A stretch of DNA of 64,000 nt from Paucimonas lemoignei (GCA_900475325.1 LS483371.1:3348001-3412000), one strand, 5' to 3'; shown: positions 1-9,103, counted from the stretch's first letter. Translations and numbers: made by a program. The notes: a model not told the origin generated them from the sequence alone.

Positions 1-344
1 GCGCTCATTTCCAGCCTTACATTACTTCAAACTCACTGAAGATAATGTTGGATCTCACCCGCAACGGCATAGCCTCAACAATACTCAGTGACTTTCCTGT
101 CATTGATGAGTTGTGCAACGGCACATTGAAAGCTATTCCTATCGATTATCACGCGTTGAATGTTACACAAGTACAAATTATTTCGCGCCAATCCAGGAAG
201 CTGTCGCCTCTCTCGCGTGATTTGGTGCATCACTTGGCAATGGCGATCAACGCACAGATTCGGCGCATTCGTGATTGCAGCAGCAGAAATCCCAATAAGA
301 TTTTCTTGGTTCGGAAAAACGCAATCGCTACGGCAGTTGATTAG
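1..344 (+). CDS. LysR-family regulator, C-terminal part (5' end outside window)
   Basis: The reading frame is open from the left edge (codons in phase with base 3) to a TAG at 342-344. The product resembles the last third of a LysR effector-binding domain: an SNS..K motif, a hydrophobic strand with DLTRNGIAS, then an ELCNGTLKAIPI segment like the usual 'G.L..vpi' strand, and a final helix ending at IRRIRD. The DNA-binding half lies outside the window, so target and inducer cannot be inferred. Its 3' end overlaps the 3' end of the converging TetR gene by 17 bp. This is a fold-pattern call; other alpha/beta effector domains are possible. Confidence 0.6.
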   Translation, partial: AHFQPYITSNSLKIMLDLTRNGIASTILSDFPVIDELCNGTLKAIPIDYHALNVTQVQIISRQSRKLSPLSRDLVHHLAMAINAQIRRIRDCSSRNPNKIFLVRKNAIATAVD

Positions 345-960
345 CCTCTTTTTTCTGAGCGATATTTTCCATGATCCTCCATATGATTGCTTTAGCGTCT
401 TGAACTATTCGTTCATAATTTTGTGCAGTCGGCCAATCCACCATGTAAAGCACCATCATGCCATCGATATGTAAGAGCACTTGGGTTGCGACCCGTTTGA
501 TGGTCTCACGCGACGCCTCAGGGTAAACCCTCGTAAGGATTGCCGAAAATTTTCGCCTGTTGACTCTGTACAGTTTTCGCTGAAAAAGGCGAGCCTCTAC
601 ATCACGGAGTGCCATCCCCCAGAGCTCGACGAAGATAGCTGTAACATCCAGTCGCATCAGATCGCTAAATAAATAATCCAATACAGCAGACATCTGTTGT
701 TCGGGACTGTTATAGGACTCCATCATGATGAATTTATAATTTCTCAGATAGTCATTTACCGTATACCTGACCATCTCCAAAAAAAGTTGATCTTTGGTCG
801 GAAAAAAATACTGAAGATGACTTAGCGACATATCGACCTTTTTAGCCACACTTCTCATACTGAATCCAGCATTTCCTGAATCGAGAAATACCATCCTTGC
901 CTCGACTAAAATAGCCGTACGCCTCTCTTCAGTTTTTTGATTGTTTTTAGCAATCCTCAT
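328..960 (-). CDS. TetR/AcrR-family transcriptional regulator
   Basis: This 210-residue protein has a standard TetR N-terminal helix-turn-helix (about residues 12-60, with FSMRSVAKKVDMSLSHLQYF and the PTKDQLF recognition tail) and a helical C-terminal ligand domain. TetR proteins normally repress a neighbouring gene until a small ligand binds. The gene is divergent from the aldehyde dehydrogenase gene across about 380 bp containing two inverted repeats (1119-1133 and 1294-1311), so that gene is the likely target. The first ATG at 958-960 gives a normal family length. It is AT-richer than many genes further along the window. Confidence 0.85.
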   Translation of the reverse strand: MRIAKNNQKTEERRTAILVEARMVFLDSGNAGFSMRSVAKKVDMSLSHLQYFFPTKDQLFLEMVRYTVNDYLRNYKFIMMESYNSPEQQMSAVLDYLFSDLMRLDVTAIFVELWGMALRDVEARLFQRKLYRVNRRKFSAILTRVYPEASRETIKRVATQVLLHIDGMMVLYMVDWPTAQNYERIVQDAKAIIWRIMENIAQKKEANQLP

Positions 961-1118
961 TAAGAATTTCCCTTTTACCTAAAAAATCCAGAGATTATAC
1001 AACACTCTTAATTCGCCTCAAAGCCCACAGATGGTTGTATTCCATGCAGTTCAGATAGATCTGGCCGAATGGATGCACTACCTTTTATCCGATATCATCA
1101 TCGTCTCAGCTTAGTGCA

Positions 1119-1133
1119 GTCGTGGTCCACGAC
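1119..1133. promoter_or_regulatory. 15-bp palindrome, possible operator
   Basis: GTCGTGG-T-CCACGAC is a perfect 7+7 inverted repeat around one base, roughly midway between the divergent TetR and aldehyde dehydrogenase genes. TetR dimers bind palindromes of about this size, so it is a candidate operator. No second copy was seen. Confidence 0.3.
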
Positions 1134-1260
1134 CTGTGGCATGCTCAGCAAAAACCAATCCGCCCCACACGCAAGTGAGGCATTGGACACCCGACCTGGA
1201 TGATTCGCCTCTGTTGCAGCAAGGGCAACAATAGGTACCTCTGCTGTCATTGTTCAAATC

Positions 1261-1311
1261 TTGACGGTGCGGGATATTAATTTCCATTATATTCCGCTAG
1301 CACTATAGCGG
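1261..1311 (+). promoter_or_regulatory. Candidate promoter and operator of the aldehyde dehydrogenase gene
   Basis: A TTGACG hexamer (1261-1266) and CATTAT (1285-1290) are spaced 18 bp. Immediately downstream lies the inverted repeat CCGCTA-N6-TAGCGG (1294-1311), where the transcription start would fall. A repressor bound there would block initiation. The divergent TetR protein is the obvious candidate. The hexamers are imperfect and this is a by-eye call. Confidence 0.35.
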
Positions 1312-1342
1312 CCCCTGAAACAATAACAATGGGCATTCGATC

Positions 1343-2860
1343 ATGACATTGGCAAATAACTACGAACACCTCACCGCTGGCGCTAAATCCAGGATCGGCA
1401 AACGCACTCAAATATTCATTAATGGTGAGTTCAGGGCCCCGCATTCAGAAAAATATTTCCCTATAGCTGATCCCAGTAACGGTCTTGAACTAGGTCAAAT
1501 TGCTCAGGCAGACCAATTTGACGTCGACCTGGCAGTTGCTTCTGCACGCAAGGCTTTTGAAGATAGCGCATGGTCAAGAATGAAGCCCTATCAACGTGAA
1601 GCCCTGATGCTGCGGCTCGCTGATTTGATTGCAGAAAACGCCCAGGAGCTTTCTGAACTTGAGACGCTCTGCAGTGGCCGCCTTATTCGTAATACACGCG
1701 CATTCGACGCGGACCTGTCTGTTTACACGCTCCGTTATATGGCGGGCTGGTCCACTAAAATCTCTGGCAAAACCATGGATTTATCCGTTCCTTATCTTCC
1801 GGATCAAAAATTCTTTGGTTTCACCAAACGATCGCCATTAGGTGTCGTCGCAGCAATTACCCCGTGGAACGTGCCCCTTTGCCAAGCGGTATGGAAGCTG
1901 GCACCTGTTCTTGCAACCGGGTGCACTGTTGTCCTTAAGCCCGCTGAGCAAACCCCGTTCACTACTTTGCGTCTGGCTGAACTGTGTAATGAAGCAGGTA
2001 TTCCACCTGGGGTTGTCAATGTCATTACCGGTTTAGGTCATGAAGTGGGTGCGGCGCTGGTTGAGCACCCCGGCGTTGACAAGATCAGTTTTACAGGCTC
2101 GACGGAGACGGGCAAACGAATCGCCGCAATAGCAGCGCCTCTGATGAAAAAATACACGCTTGAACTCGGCGGGAAGTCACCGGTAGTCATCGCCGAAGAT
2201 GCCGATCTCAACATCGCTATTCCTGGCGCTGCCTGGGCTATTTTCGGTAATCACGGTCAAAACTGCTGCGCAGGCTCTCGGCTGTACGTCCACGAACGCC
2301 ACTACGCTGAAGTCACTGCGGGAGTCGCTGAAATCGCACGGACCATCAAAATTGGTCCAGGTCTGGATTTAAGCTCGCAGATGGGCCCACTCGTTCATCA
2401 CGCCCACCGGGACAAGGTCATGAGCATGATCCGCCAAGGCCTGGATTCCGGTGCAGAATTACTGTGTGGAGGCGAAACGATCAACAGCCCCGGTGCTTAT
2501 ATTCAGCCGACGATTTTGACCGACGCTACAAACAATAGCATCACCTCCCAAAAGGAGATTTTCGGGCCCGTGCTCACAGCCTTTTCCTTTAAGGACGACC
2601 TTGAGGTTATCCAGCGCGCCAATGCCACCTCATTTGGTTTGGGCGCCAGTATCTGGACTAAAAACGTTGATCGGATCACGACCTTTTTCGGCGGCGTGAA
2701 GGCAGGCACTATCTGGATAAATAACCACAACGTGCTGGACCTCAGTCTTCCCTTCGGCGGCATGAAGGATTCGGGCGCGGGTCATGAATTGGGTGAGGAA
2801 GGTTTACTCGCACACACGTCACTGAAGGCCGGTGTGATGCGTGTTTTTGATCAGGCTTAA
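1343..2860 (+). CDS. NAD(P)-dependent aldehyde dehydrogenase
   Basis: This 505-residue protein of the ALDH superfamily (betaine-aldehyde / vanillin dehydrogenase branch) oxidises an aldehyde to the acid in the cytoplasm. The general-base Glu is in LELGGKSP (residue 274) and the nucleophilic Cys in GQNCCAGSR (residue 308). The Rossmann segment with SFTGSTETGKRI and the C-terminal oligomerisation strand (LPFGGMKDSGAG) are present, so the enzyme looks complete. It is followed after about 70 bp by a VanB-type reductase and preceded by a divergent TetR gene, suggesting a regulated operon for aromatic or amine-derived aldehydes. The substrate cannot be read from sequence. Confidence 0.9.
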   Translation: MTLANNYEHLTAGAKSRIGKRTQIFINGEFRAPHSEKYFPIADPSNGLELGQIAQADQFDVDLAVASARKAFEDSAWSRMKPYQREALMLRLADLIAENAQELSELETLCSGRLIRNTRAFDADLSVYTLRYMAGWSTKISGKTMDLSVPYLPDQKFFGFTKRSPLGVVAAITPWNVPLCQAVWKLAPVLATGCTVVLKPAEQTPFTTLRLAELCNEAGIPPGVVNVITGLGHEVGAALVEHPGVDKISFTGSTETGKRIAAIAAPLMKKYTLELGGKSPVVIAEDADLNIAIPGAAWAIFGNHGQNCCAGSRLYVHERHYAEVTAGVAEIARTIKIGPGLDLSSQMGPLVHHAHRDKVMSMIRQGLDSGAELLCGGETINSPGAYIQPTILTDATNNSITSQKEIFGPVLTAFSFKDDLEVIQRANATSFGLGASIWTKNVDRITTFFGGVKAGTIWINNHNVLDLSLPFGGMKDSGAGHELGEEGLLAHTSLKAGVMRVFDQA

Positions 2861-2929
2861 TGAAGATTGTCGAGTTTTTTTAAATCATCAATATGAATAG
2901 TCTTCCCGCGTGCGTACAGGTATTACCCG

Positions 2930-3883
2930 ATGAATGAACTCCTAAACGTAGTCGTGCTTAAACGAGTGCTGCAAGGTGATGATGTGGTCGTCATCGATCT
3001 GGCGCGGGCAGACCGCGGCGATTTACCGACCTTTGAAGCCGGTGCTCATATTGATGTGCACCTCCCCTCAAGTCTGATCCGCCAATATTCGTTGTGCGGC
3101 GATCCCGCTGACGCAGGAATTTATCGCCTTGGCGTTTTGAAAGATCCTCAATCCAGGGGCGGATCCATTTCGGTCCATCAGGAATTGCGTGAAGGCGTAG
3201 AGGTAAACATCAGCCTGCCTCGTAACCATTTCCCCCTGGATTTAAATGCCGAACACTCAATCCTGCTCGGAGGGGGTATTGGTATCACGCCGATGCTGGC
3301 CATGGCCTTTGCGCTTGAAGCCAAGGGCAAGTCCTTTGAGATGCATTACTGCGCGCGCTCACGTAGCCGAAGTGCGTTCCTTGAGGAGTTGGAACACTCC
3401 AGATTCTCCCGTGCCGTCCACCTGCACTTCGACGATGAAGCTGAAAGCAGACTGGACCTTGAGCGCGTATTGGGAGGCGGCCAGGAGACGGGTCACATTT
3501 ATACCTGTGGGCCAGGTGGCTTCATGGAGTGGGTTATCAATAATGCTCTCAAACTCGGCTACCCTGATGCACACATTCACCGTGAATACTTTCAGGCCGA
3601 CATTGATACCAATGGGTCTGGCTTTGAGGTTGTCGCCGCGCGCAGCGGTAAAACCGTCAATGTCATGACCGGGCAGACCATTTATCAAGCACTGGCTGAA
3701 GTGGGTATTGCCATCGAAATATCCTGCGAGCAGGGTGTTTGTGGTACATGCCTTTGTGATGTATTAGAGGGCGAACCAGACCACCGCGATGTGTACCTTA
3801 CTGCTGATGAGAAAGCGGCGAACGATACGATATTAGTATGCTGCTCACGATCAAAATCGCCACGGTTAGTGCTGGACATATAA
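2930..3883 (+). CDS. VanB-type (PDR family) ferredoxin-NAD(P)H oxidoreductase
   Basis: This 317-residue protein has the phthalate-dioxygenase-reductase order: FMN/flavin-binding barrel (RQYSLCG), NAD-binding domain (GGGIGITPM, about residue 112, and YTCGPGGFM), then a C-terminal plant-type [2Fe-2S] domain with Cys266, Cys271, Cys274 and Cys304 in the CX4CX2CX29C pattern. Such reductases feed electrons from NADH to a Rieske oxygenase such as VanA, or to a cytochrome P450. No Rieske or P450 gene follows it here, so the partner is elsewhere or lost. It is probably co-transcribed with the aldehyde dehydrogenase gene. Confidence 0.88.
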   Translation: MNELLNVVVLKRVLQGDDVVVIDLARADRGDLPTFEAGAHIDVHLPSSLIRQYSLCGDPADAGIYRLGVLKDPQSRGGSISVHQELREGVEVNISLPRNHFPLDLNAEHSILLGGGIGITPMLAMAFALEAKGKSFEMHYCARSRSRSAFLEELEHSRFSRAVHLHFDDEAESRLDLERVLGGGQETGHIYTCGPGGFMEWVINNALKLGYPDAHIHREYFQADIDTNGSGFEVVAARSGKTVNVMTGQTIYQALAEVGIAIEISCEQGVCGTCLCDVLEGEPDHRDVYLTADEKAANDTILVCCSRSKSPRLVLDI

Positions 3884-4144
3884 ACGTGAAAGGATGTTGC
3901 ACACTTGGCATTCTTCGTCCTTGGTGTCTTCAACGAGGAATAACCCTCGCATGCTATGCCCCAGGCTTGGCATGCGTTACTGCTCAAGCAAACGCCTTGA
4001 GCACGCCGGGATTCTTTCTGCCGTATCGGCGTTTGAAATCCTCTGACTTACACATACCTACTGCCTCGCGCCGTTGACTTTCGGCTCCATTCCATTGGGC
4101 AGTTTCAATCCAGTGCTGCCTGACACAGGGTAGCTGAGAATTTT

Positions 4145-5221
4145 ATGCTTAAAAATAGCCTTCAGGGTTTATGGAAATTTCGACTGCCGCTGTTAGGCAT
4201 ATTCAGTATCGCGACTGCTCTTCTGCTGGCCTTTGCCTGGACAGGAGGATTCTTGGGCACTCGCGTTACCACAAAAGAATTTCTGGGTGAGTCCCTGGAT
4301 AACTTCCAGCCAGGCTATCGACGGGCGCACGGTAAGGGTATGTGTTTCAGCGGGACTTTTCATTCGAGCGGCGCGGCCGCCCCTCTGTCGACTTCACGTA
4401 TTTTTCTACCGGGCAAAATCCCCGCTGTCGGGCGTTTTTCAATCGGCACCGTGGACCCGCATGCGGCAGACAATTCGACGGCGACCGTCAGCATGGCACT
4501 TATGCTGGTAGGCGACGATAAGTCACAGTGGCGAATGAAGCTCAACAACGAACCCTACTTCGCGACTCGTGACGCAGAGGGCTTCCTGGCGCAAATCGAA
4601 GCCTTTGAACCAGTGGCTGCCACCGGACAACCAGCACCGGACAAGGTAGCCGCATTTTTTGATAAATATCCCGAAGCTCGTAAGTCTGTCGAGCGAGAGG
4701 CGAATGCGACCTGGCCGGGCAGTTTTTCCGGAGCCGAATATAATTCGATCAACGCCTTCCTACTCATTGCAGCGGATGGAAAACGTCAACCGATGCGCTG
4801 GTCCATGCGCCCTCGTGCAACTGTAGAGCCGCTGAGCAAGGAGGCTCATGCGCAAGCCAGTCATGACTTCCTTTTTGATGACATAACTCGGCGTGTCGGC
4901 ATGGCACCCGTGTATTGGGATCTGGTATTCCAGCTGGCCGAGGCAGGAGATCCGGTGAACGACCCTTCTCAACCATGGCCGAGCAGCCGAAAGGAGGTAA
5001 TCGCCGGAACGCTAGAGGTCAACCAGGTTGTAGAGCAAACTCATGGTGAGTGTCGTGACATTAACTTTGACCCTACGCTTGTCCCCCCAGGCATAGCACT
5101 TTCAGACGATCCGGTGCTTGCAGCCCGTGCGGGTATTTATTCCCAGTCCTATAACGCCAGATTACGAGAAATCGGTTTTGGTAAAGCCACTGACGCGGTT
5201 GGCAAAAAGGAAATCAAATAA
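4145..5221 (+). CDS. Catalase-family peroxidase (SrpA-like), membrane-anchored or exported
   Basis: This 358-residue protein opens with a hydrophobic segment (about residues 14-36, PLLGIFSIATALLLAFAW), a signal anchor or uncleaved signal. It then shows the small catalase core: distal His in RRAHGKG, heme-pocket Asn region (YNSINAFLLI), and a C-terminal heme-ligand Tyr in ARAGIYSQSYN. It is shorter than classical catalases (about 480 residues) and matches the periplasmic 'catalase family peroxidase' group. Its stop overlaps the next ATG (TAATG), so it is translationally coupled to cytochrome b561, which could supply electrons from the quinone pool. Peroxidase rather than true catalase activity is inferred. 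Confidence 0.85.
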   Translation: MLKNSLQGLWKFRLPLLGIFSIATALLLAFAWTGGFLGTRVTTKEFLGESLDNFQPGYRRAHGKGMCFSGTFHSSGAAAPLSTSRIFLPGKIPAVGRFSIGTVDPHAADNSTATVSMALMLVGDDKSQWRMKLNNEPYFATRDAEGFLAQIEAFEPVAATGQPAPDKVAAFFDKYPEARKSVEREANATWPGSFSGAEYNSINAFLLIAADGKRQPMRWSMRPRATVEPLSKEAHAQASHDFLFDDITRRVGMAPVYWDLVFQLAEAGDPVNDPSQPWPSSRKEVIAGTLEVNQVVEQTHGECRDINFDPTLVPPGIALSDDPVLAARAGIYSQSYNARLREIGFGKATDAVGKKEIK

Positions 5222-5778
5222 TGCATACCCAGCAGAAGCACAATGGTGTGCAAAATTTCAATTTCGCGGCACGGGTTCTCCATTGGCTCATGGCTGTCCT
5301 TATCCTGGCCATGCTATTTATAGGCGTCGGCATGATGTCTTCTCTGAGCTTGCGTCCCTGGCTCATTGATCTTCATAGGCCTCTGGGCATAGCCATTCTT
5401 CTTTTGGCTATCCTGCGTATAGGCAATCGGCTTTTAAGCGCCACGCCGCCACTGCCTGCCAGCCTACCGTACTGGCAGGCAATGGCGGCGCATGTCTCGC
5501 ATCTATTGCTTTACATGCTGATGCTCTGCCTGCCACTGCTCGGCTGGGCGACGCTCTCTGCCGGCAATTGGCCTGTCACCATGTTCGCGGGCTGGAACCT
5601 TCCACCGATTGCTCCAGTCAGCTCCGTGCTTTACGCCTGGTTTCGGGCCGCACATGGATTTTTCGCCTGGCTTCTGTTTCTGCTTGTGTTAGGACATCTT
5701 TGCGCAGCGCTGATACATGGCTGGATATACCGCGACGGCGTCTTCTCCAGCATCACGCGTAAAGCTTCTGGTGAATAA
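5221..5778 (+). CDS. Cytochrome b561
   Basis: This 185-residue integral membrane protein has four predicted helices (about residues 18-38, 48-66, 90-112, 145-170) and membrane His residues suited to bind two b hemes (ARVLHWL, LHRPLG, HVSHLL, AAHGFF). The family passes electrons between ubiquinol and periplasmic redox partners. Its ATG overlaps the catalase-like gene's stop codon, a strong sign that the two act together as a membrane-linked peroxide-removal pair. Confidence 0.88.
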   Translation: MHTQQKHNGVQNFNFAARVLHWLMAVLILAMLFIGVGMMSSLSLRPWLIDLHRPLGIAILLLAILRIGNRLLSATPPLPASLPYWQAMAAHVSHLLLYMLMLCLPLLGWATLSAGNWPVTMFAGWNLPPIAPVSSVLYAWFRAAHGFFAWLLFLLVLGHLCAALIHGWIYRDGVFSSITRKASGE

Positions 5779-6021
5779 ATTCGCACCAAACCATGCAAAA
5801 ACACCAGAGGCGTCACTCCTCTGGGTCTGGCAATGAGCGCTCGCTTACGGTTGCATTCGGCCAGTTAGACGGCGAGGCGTTTGGCTCTCGTCGTCACAAG
5901 GCCGGTGAGTGGCAACTCAGGTGCCAGACAGATTTCTTATCAGCCAGTTGCGGGCGCATGTTTCGGCTCGAGGCCACGCAGATATCCTGCCTGCTGCGCG
6001 CCCGAAGGTGGAGTAAAGCGA

Positions 6022-6963
6022 ATGACACACATCAACATGGCCACGATCGATCTGAACCTTCTCAGGACTTTTGTGACGATTTGGGAACACCGCAGCCTGA
6101 CAGTCGCCGCCGACCGCCTCCACCTCAGCCAGCCCGCCGTCAGTCATGCACTGCGCCGACTACGTGATGTTTTTGACGACCCGTTGTTCGTACGAACCTC
6201 AACGTCGATGGAGCCCACTGACGCAGCTATTCGGCTGCACGGCCCAATCGAACATGCGCTGACTATTATTCAGAGCGCATTAATGATGTATTCAAACTTC
6301 GAACCGAAAACAGCAGATCGCACCTTTCGCATCTCGATGTCGGATATGTCGCAGCTTTATGTGCTGCCAACAGTGATGGAAGTGTTAGCGCGCGAGGCGC
6401 CGAATGTCCGCCTGGATGTGCTTCAAATGCCCATAGAGCAACTGGCCATGGCATTGCGCAAAGGTGATGTAGATATCGCCGTGGGCTATTTGGTTGAACC
6501 GGGTGAAGAGTGCATCTACGAAAACTTGCTAGACGACGAGTTCATTTGTCTGTTACGCAAGGGCCATCCTTTTCAGGAAGATGAATTGAGCGTTCAGGAC
6601 ATACTCGCCCTGCGCTATGTTGACGTGTCGAGTAACATTACCGGCCACGGCCTGACCGCCGATGCTGCATTCGGAAAAGCCGGCATCCCTCGCGAAATAG
6701 CTTTGAAAGTACCGAATTTTACGATTGCCCCGAAAATAGTGGCCAACACCGATCTGGCACTAATTCTACCGCGTGCCATTGCCATGCAGCTAAACCGCGA
6801 CCAGCGCTATCGGGTGCTGAGTCTGCCCATCGAATTGCCATCAATTTCGGTGGGACTGTACTGCCATAGCCGGTTCCTATCGGATGCCGGGATAACCTGG
6901 CTGCGCGGGCTATTGATTAACATGTTTGCTTCAGATGCCCATACTGGGATTCACATCAAATGA
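6022..6963 (+). CDS. LysR-family transcriptional regulator
   Basis: The protein of about 313 residues carries a typical N-terminal winged helix (IDLNLLRTFVTIWEHRSLTV ... LSQPAVSHALRRLR) and a periplasmic-binding-protein-like effector domain of NodD/PcpR type. The ATG at 6022 is preferred over an in-frame upstream start at 5881 because GGTGGAG stands just ahead and the family motif follows at once. It sits between the catalase/cytochrome pair and the flavin monooxygenase genes and may control either. Confidence 0.88.
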   Translation: MTHINMATIDLNLLRTFVTIWEHRSLTVAADRLHLSQPAVSHALRRLRDVFDDPLFVRTSTSMEPTDAAIRLHGPIEHALTIIQSALMMYSNFEPKTADRTFRISMSDMSQLYVLPTVMEVLAREAPNVRLDVLQMPIEQLAMALRKGDVDIAVGYLVEPGEECIYENLLDDEFICLLRKGHPFQEDELSVQDILALRYVDVSSNITGHGLTADAAFGKAGIPREIALKVPNFTIAPKIVANTDLALILPRAIAMQLNRDQRYRVLSLPIELPSISVGLYCHSRFLSDAGITWLRGLLINMFASDAHTGIHIK

Positions 6964-7125
6964 TCCTTGCGGACGTTATGTATGAACCTTGTCGCCCGCG
7001 AATCAGGATCGGCAAAGACAGTAGACGTTCAGTTCGTGGTTAGGCTTGTACACGTTTCGTAACGCACCTCGCCCTGATAGTTAAAGGTGCGCACAGGCCT
7101 CGGCGGTTTCAGCAACTGCAATGAT

Positions 7126-7662
7126 TCAGGACGCCGTAGCCTGCATGTTGACGGCTGCAGCCCGGCCCAAGCGGTGAAAGTTTCTCCCAAAATAAACCAG
7201 GCTCTCGCCATCTTCACGCACCTCTATTTGGTTGATTTCGACAAACAACACCGAATGCGATCCGACTTCCTTGACATCGACTATGGTCCCTTCGAGGCTT
7301 GCCAGCGCGTCGTTCAATACAGGTACGCCAGAGGAACCAGTACGCCAGTCCTGACCTGTAAAGCGCTCCGCAGGCGGCAGATCGGTCATGCCGGCAAACT
7401 GTCGCGCAACCCCCTCTAGATCACCGGTCAGTATATTTACGCACAACGTTCTGTTGCCCAGTAAGGCCTCATGAATTGAACTGTTACGGTTGATGCAGAC
7501 CAATAATGTTGGGGGGGTATCAGTGACCGAACAAACCGCACTGGCAGTTAACCCGAAGCGACCATGGGGGCCGTCGGTAGTAATGACATTCACCGCCGCA
7601 GACAACAATGACAGCGCTTGCCGAAAATGTTGTTTTGGTTGATCGCTAACCATAACCTTCAC
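7126..7662 (-). CDS. Flavin reductase (HpaC/HsaB-like, FMN/FAD reductase component)
   Basis: This 178-residue protein of the flavin-reductase-like split-barrel family shows the core strands VNVITTDGPHGRFGLTASAV and PPTLLVCINRNSSIHEAL, then LCVNILTGD and a GxxxHSVLFVEI strand. Such enzymes reduce free flavin with NAD(P)H and hand it to a two-component monooxygenase. The divergent gene at 7913 encodes exactly that kind of monooxygenase, so the two are likely partners sharing the intergenic promoter region. Confidence 0.88.
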   Translation of the reverse strand: MKVMVSDQPKQHFRQALSLLSAAVNVITTDGPHGRFGLTASAVCSVTDTPPTLLVCINRNSSIHEALLGNRTLCVNILTGDLEGVARQFAGMTDLPPAERFTGQDWRTGSSGVPVLNDALASLEGTIVDVKEVGSHSVLFVEINQIEVREDGESLVYFGRNFHRLGRAAAVNMQATAS

Positions 7663-7912
7663 CTTGTAATTATTGACTTAGTGGATCTATGTTGAGACGG
7701 ATGATTCGAACGGTCAAATTCGCTTTCCTCATACGCACTATTGACGGCAGGAATAGCCAGCGCCCTTAATCCCCTCCCCTTTTCGAAGCGCGTGGCACGA
7801 CCGTGAATTCCCGCAGATTATTAAGCTTATTCATATTCTGAATTTGATTTTTTCTTATCCGCCCACGCATCCTGAACGGGTATGCAATCACTTCAGCCAG
7901 AGAACAATAAAT

Positions 7913-9103
7913 ATGAACAGTAAAAACAATTTCGATGACCGTAACACCGATGAATGCGCTCCAATCAGCATCAAGGCGATTTCCCTGGATGATGTGATTG
8001 CGGAGATTGCCGAGCGTCGTGGCGAGTTTAATCAACTCTCCCATGTCCCTTTAGACATGATCGAAAAAATGAAAGCAGTCGGTATCTTCCGCGCCAGCAC
8101 TCCCAAATGTTTCGGTGGCGATGCGCTGGCTCCAGGCGAATTCCTGCGCATTGTAGAGCGGGTTTCCGAGGCCGACGGTTCAGCCGGCTGGGTGGCTGCG
8201 TTCGGTTCAGCCAACATCTACTTGGCTTCCCTGCCCTTGGCAACTCAGGCGTTGATTTACGCCAACGGGCCGGACCAAGTCTATGCAGGGGGCCTTTACC
8301 CTTTACAACCAGCCAAAGAAGTTGAAAGTGGCTGGGAGGTCAGCGGTCACTGGCGGTTTGCTAGTGGATGCAAAGGTGCCAACTGGATTGGCGTAGGCAT
8401 CGGTGGCACACCCGCCAACGGTGGAGGACCGACAGCAGGCAAACCGCTGACCGCAGTGTTCCCGGCAGGCGAAGTGCAGATCGTCGATAACTGGAAGGTT
8501 GTCGGAATGCAAGGGACGGGTAGCCATGACCTCAAATTGCACAAAAAGACCGTCGAACGCGAGTGGACTTTCGTGCGTGGTAGCGCTTCTACCATTGACG
8601 AACCCCTCTATCAGTATCCATCCGTGGCCTACCAAGCGCAGGTCCACGCCGCCGTTAACCTAGGGTTGGCACGCGCAGCACTGGACTTGGTGATCGCAAT
8701 GTCGGGTAGTAACAAGACGGTCACCGGCGCCCCACGCTTGGGTGATCGGGCTTATTACCGCAGCGAACTGGGTAAGGCAGAGGCGATGCTGCGCAGTGCC
8801 CAGGCTTTTTTCTACGAAACCGCCGAAGCTGTATGGGCCTCGCTTTTGGCCGGTAATCCGGTGACCCTGCAGCAGGCAAACTTATTGCGCCTCAGCGCCA
8901 CCCATGCAGCTCATACCGGCGCGGACGTAGTCATGAAGGCTTATAGGGTCGCTGGGACTGCAGCCATTTTCAATGACAATCGTCTGCAATGGATCGTACG
9001 CGACTCCATGGTAGTAACCCAGCATGCTTTCCTCGGCGAAGCGACTTATGACGGCGCCGGCGCTGTGTTCGCTGGCATCGAACCGAACATGCCCTACCCT
9101 TGA
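7913..9103 (+). CDS. Group D flavin-dependent monooxygenase (acyl-CoA-dehydrogenase fold; HsaA/HpaB/IifC type)
   Basis: The roughly 396-residue product has the acyl-CoA dehydrogenase fold used by two-component flavin monooxygenases: N-terminal helical domain (GIFRASTPKCFGGDALAPGE), central beta domain (SGHWRFASGCKGANWIGVGI, WKVVGMQGTGSHDL) and C-terminal helices ending HAFLGEATYDGAG. The catalytic base of true acyl-CoA dehydrogenases is not evident and a flavin reductase gene lies divergent, so hydroxylation of an aromatic or indolic compound is more likely than CoA-ester oxidation. Indole oxygenases (IifC/IndA) and HsaA are the closest families from memory. The ATG at 7913 is preferred over 7844 because homologues begin shortly before the ISLDDVIAEI helix. 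Confidence 0.82.
   Translation: MNSKNNFDDRNTDECAPISIKAISLDDVIAEIAERRGEFNQLSHVPLDMIEKMKAVGIFRASTPKCFGGDALAPGEFLRIVERVSEADGSAGWVAAFGSANIYLASLPLATQALIYANGPDQVYAGGLYPLQPAKEVESGWEVSGHWRFASGCKGANWIGVGIGGTPANGGGPTAGKPLTAVFPAGEVQIVDNWKVVGMQGTGSHDLKLHKKTVEREWTFVRGSASTIDEPLYQYPSVAYQAQVHAAVNLGLARAALDLVIAMSGSNKTVTGAPRLGDRAYYRSELGKAEAMLRSAQAFFYETAEAVWASLLAGNPVTLQQANLLRLSATHAAHTGADVVMKAYRVAGTAAIFNDNRLQWIVRDSMVVTQHAFLGEATYDGAGAVFAGIEPNMPYP

Larger units (their letters stand above)
961..1342. other. Divergent promoter region between TetR and aldehyde dehydrogenase genes
   Basis: No gene is supported here. The stretch holds a possible promoter for the aldehyde dehydrogenase gene (TTGACG at 1261-1266, CATTAT at 1285-1290, 18 bp apart), two inverted repeats described separately, and presumably the TetR promoter near 970-1010. 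The rest shows nothing recognisable. Confidence 0.5.
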
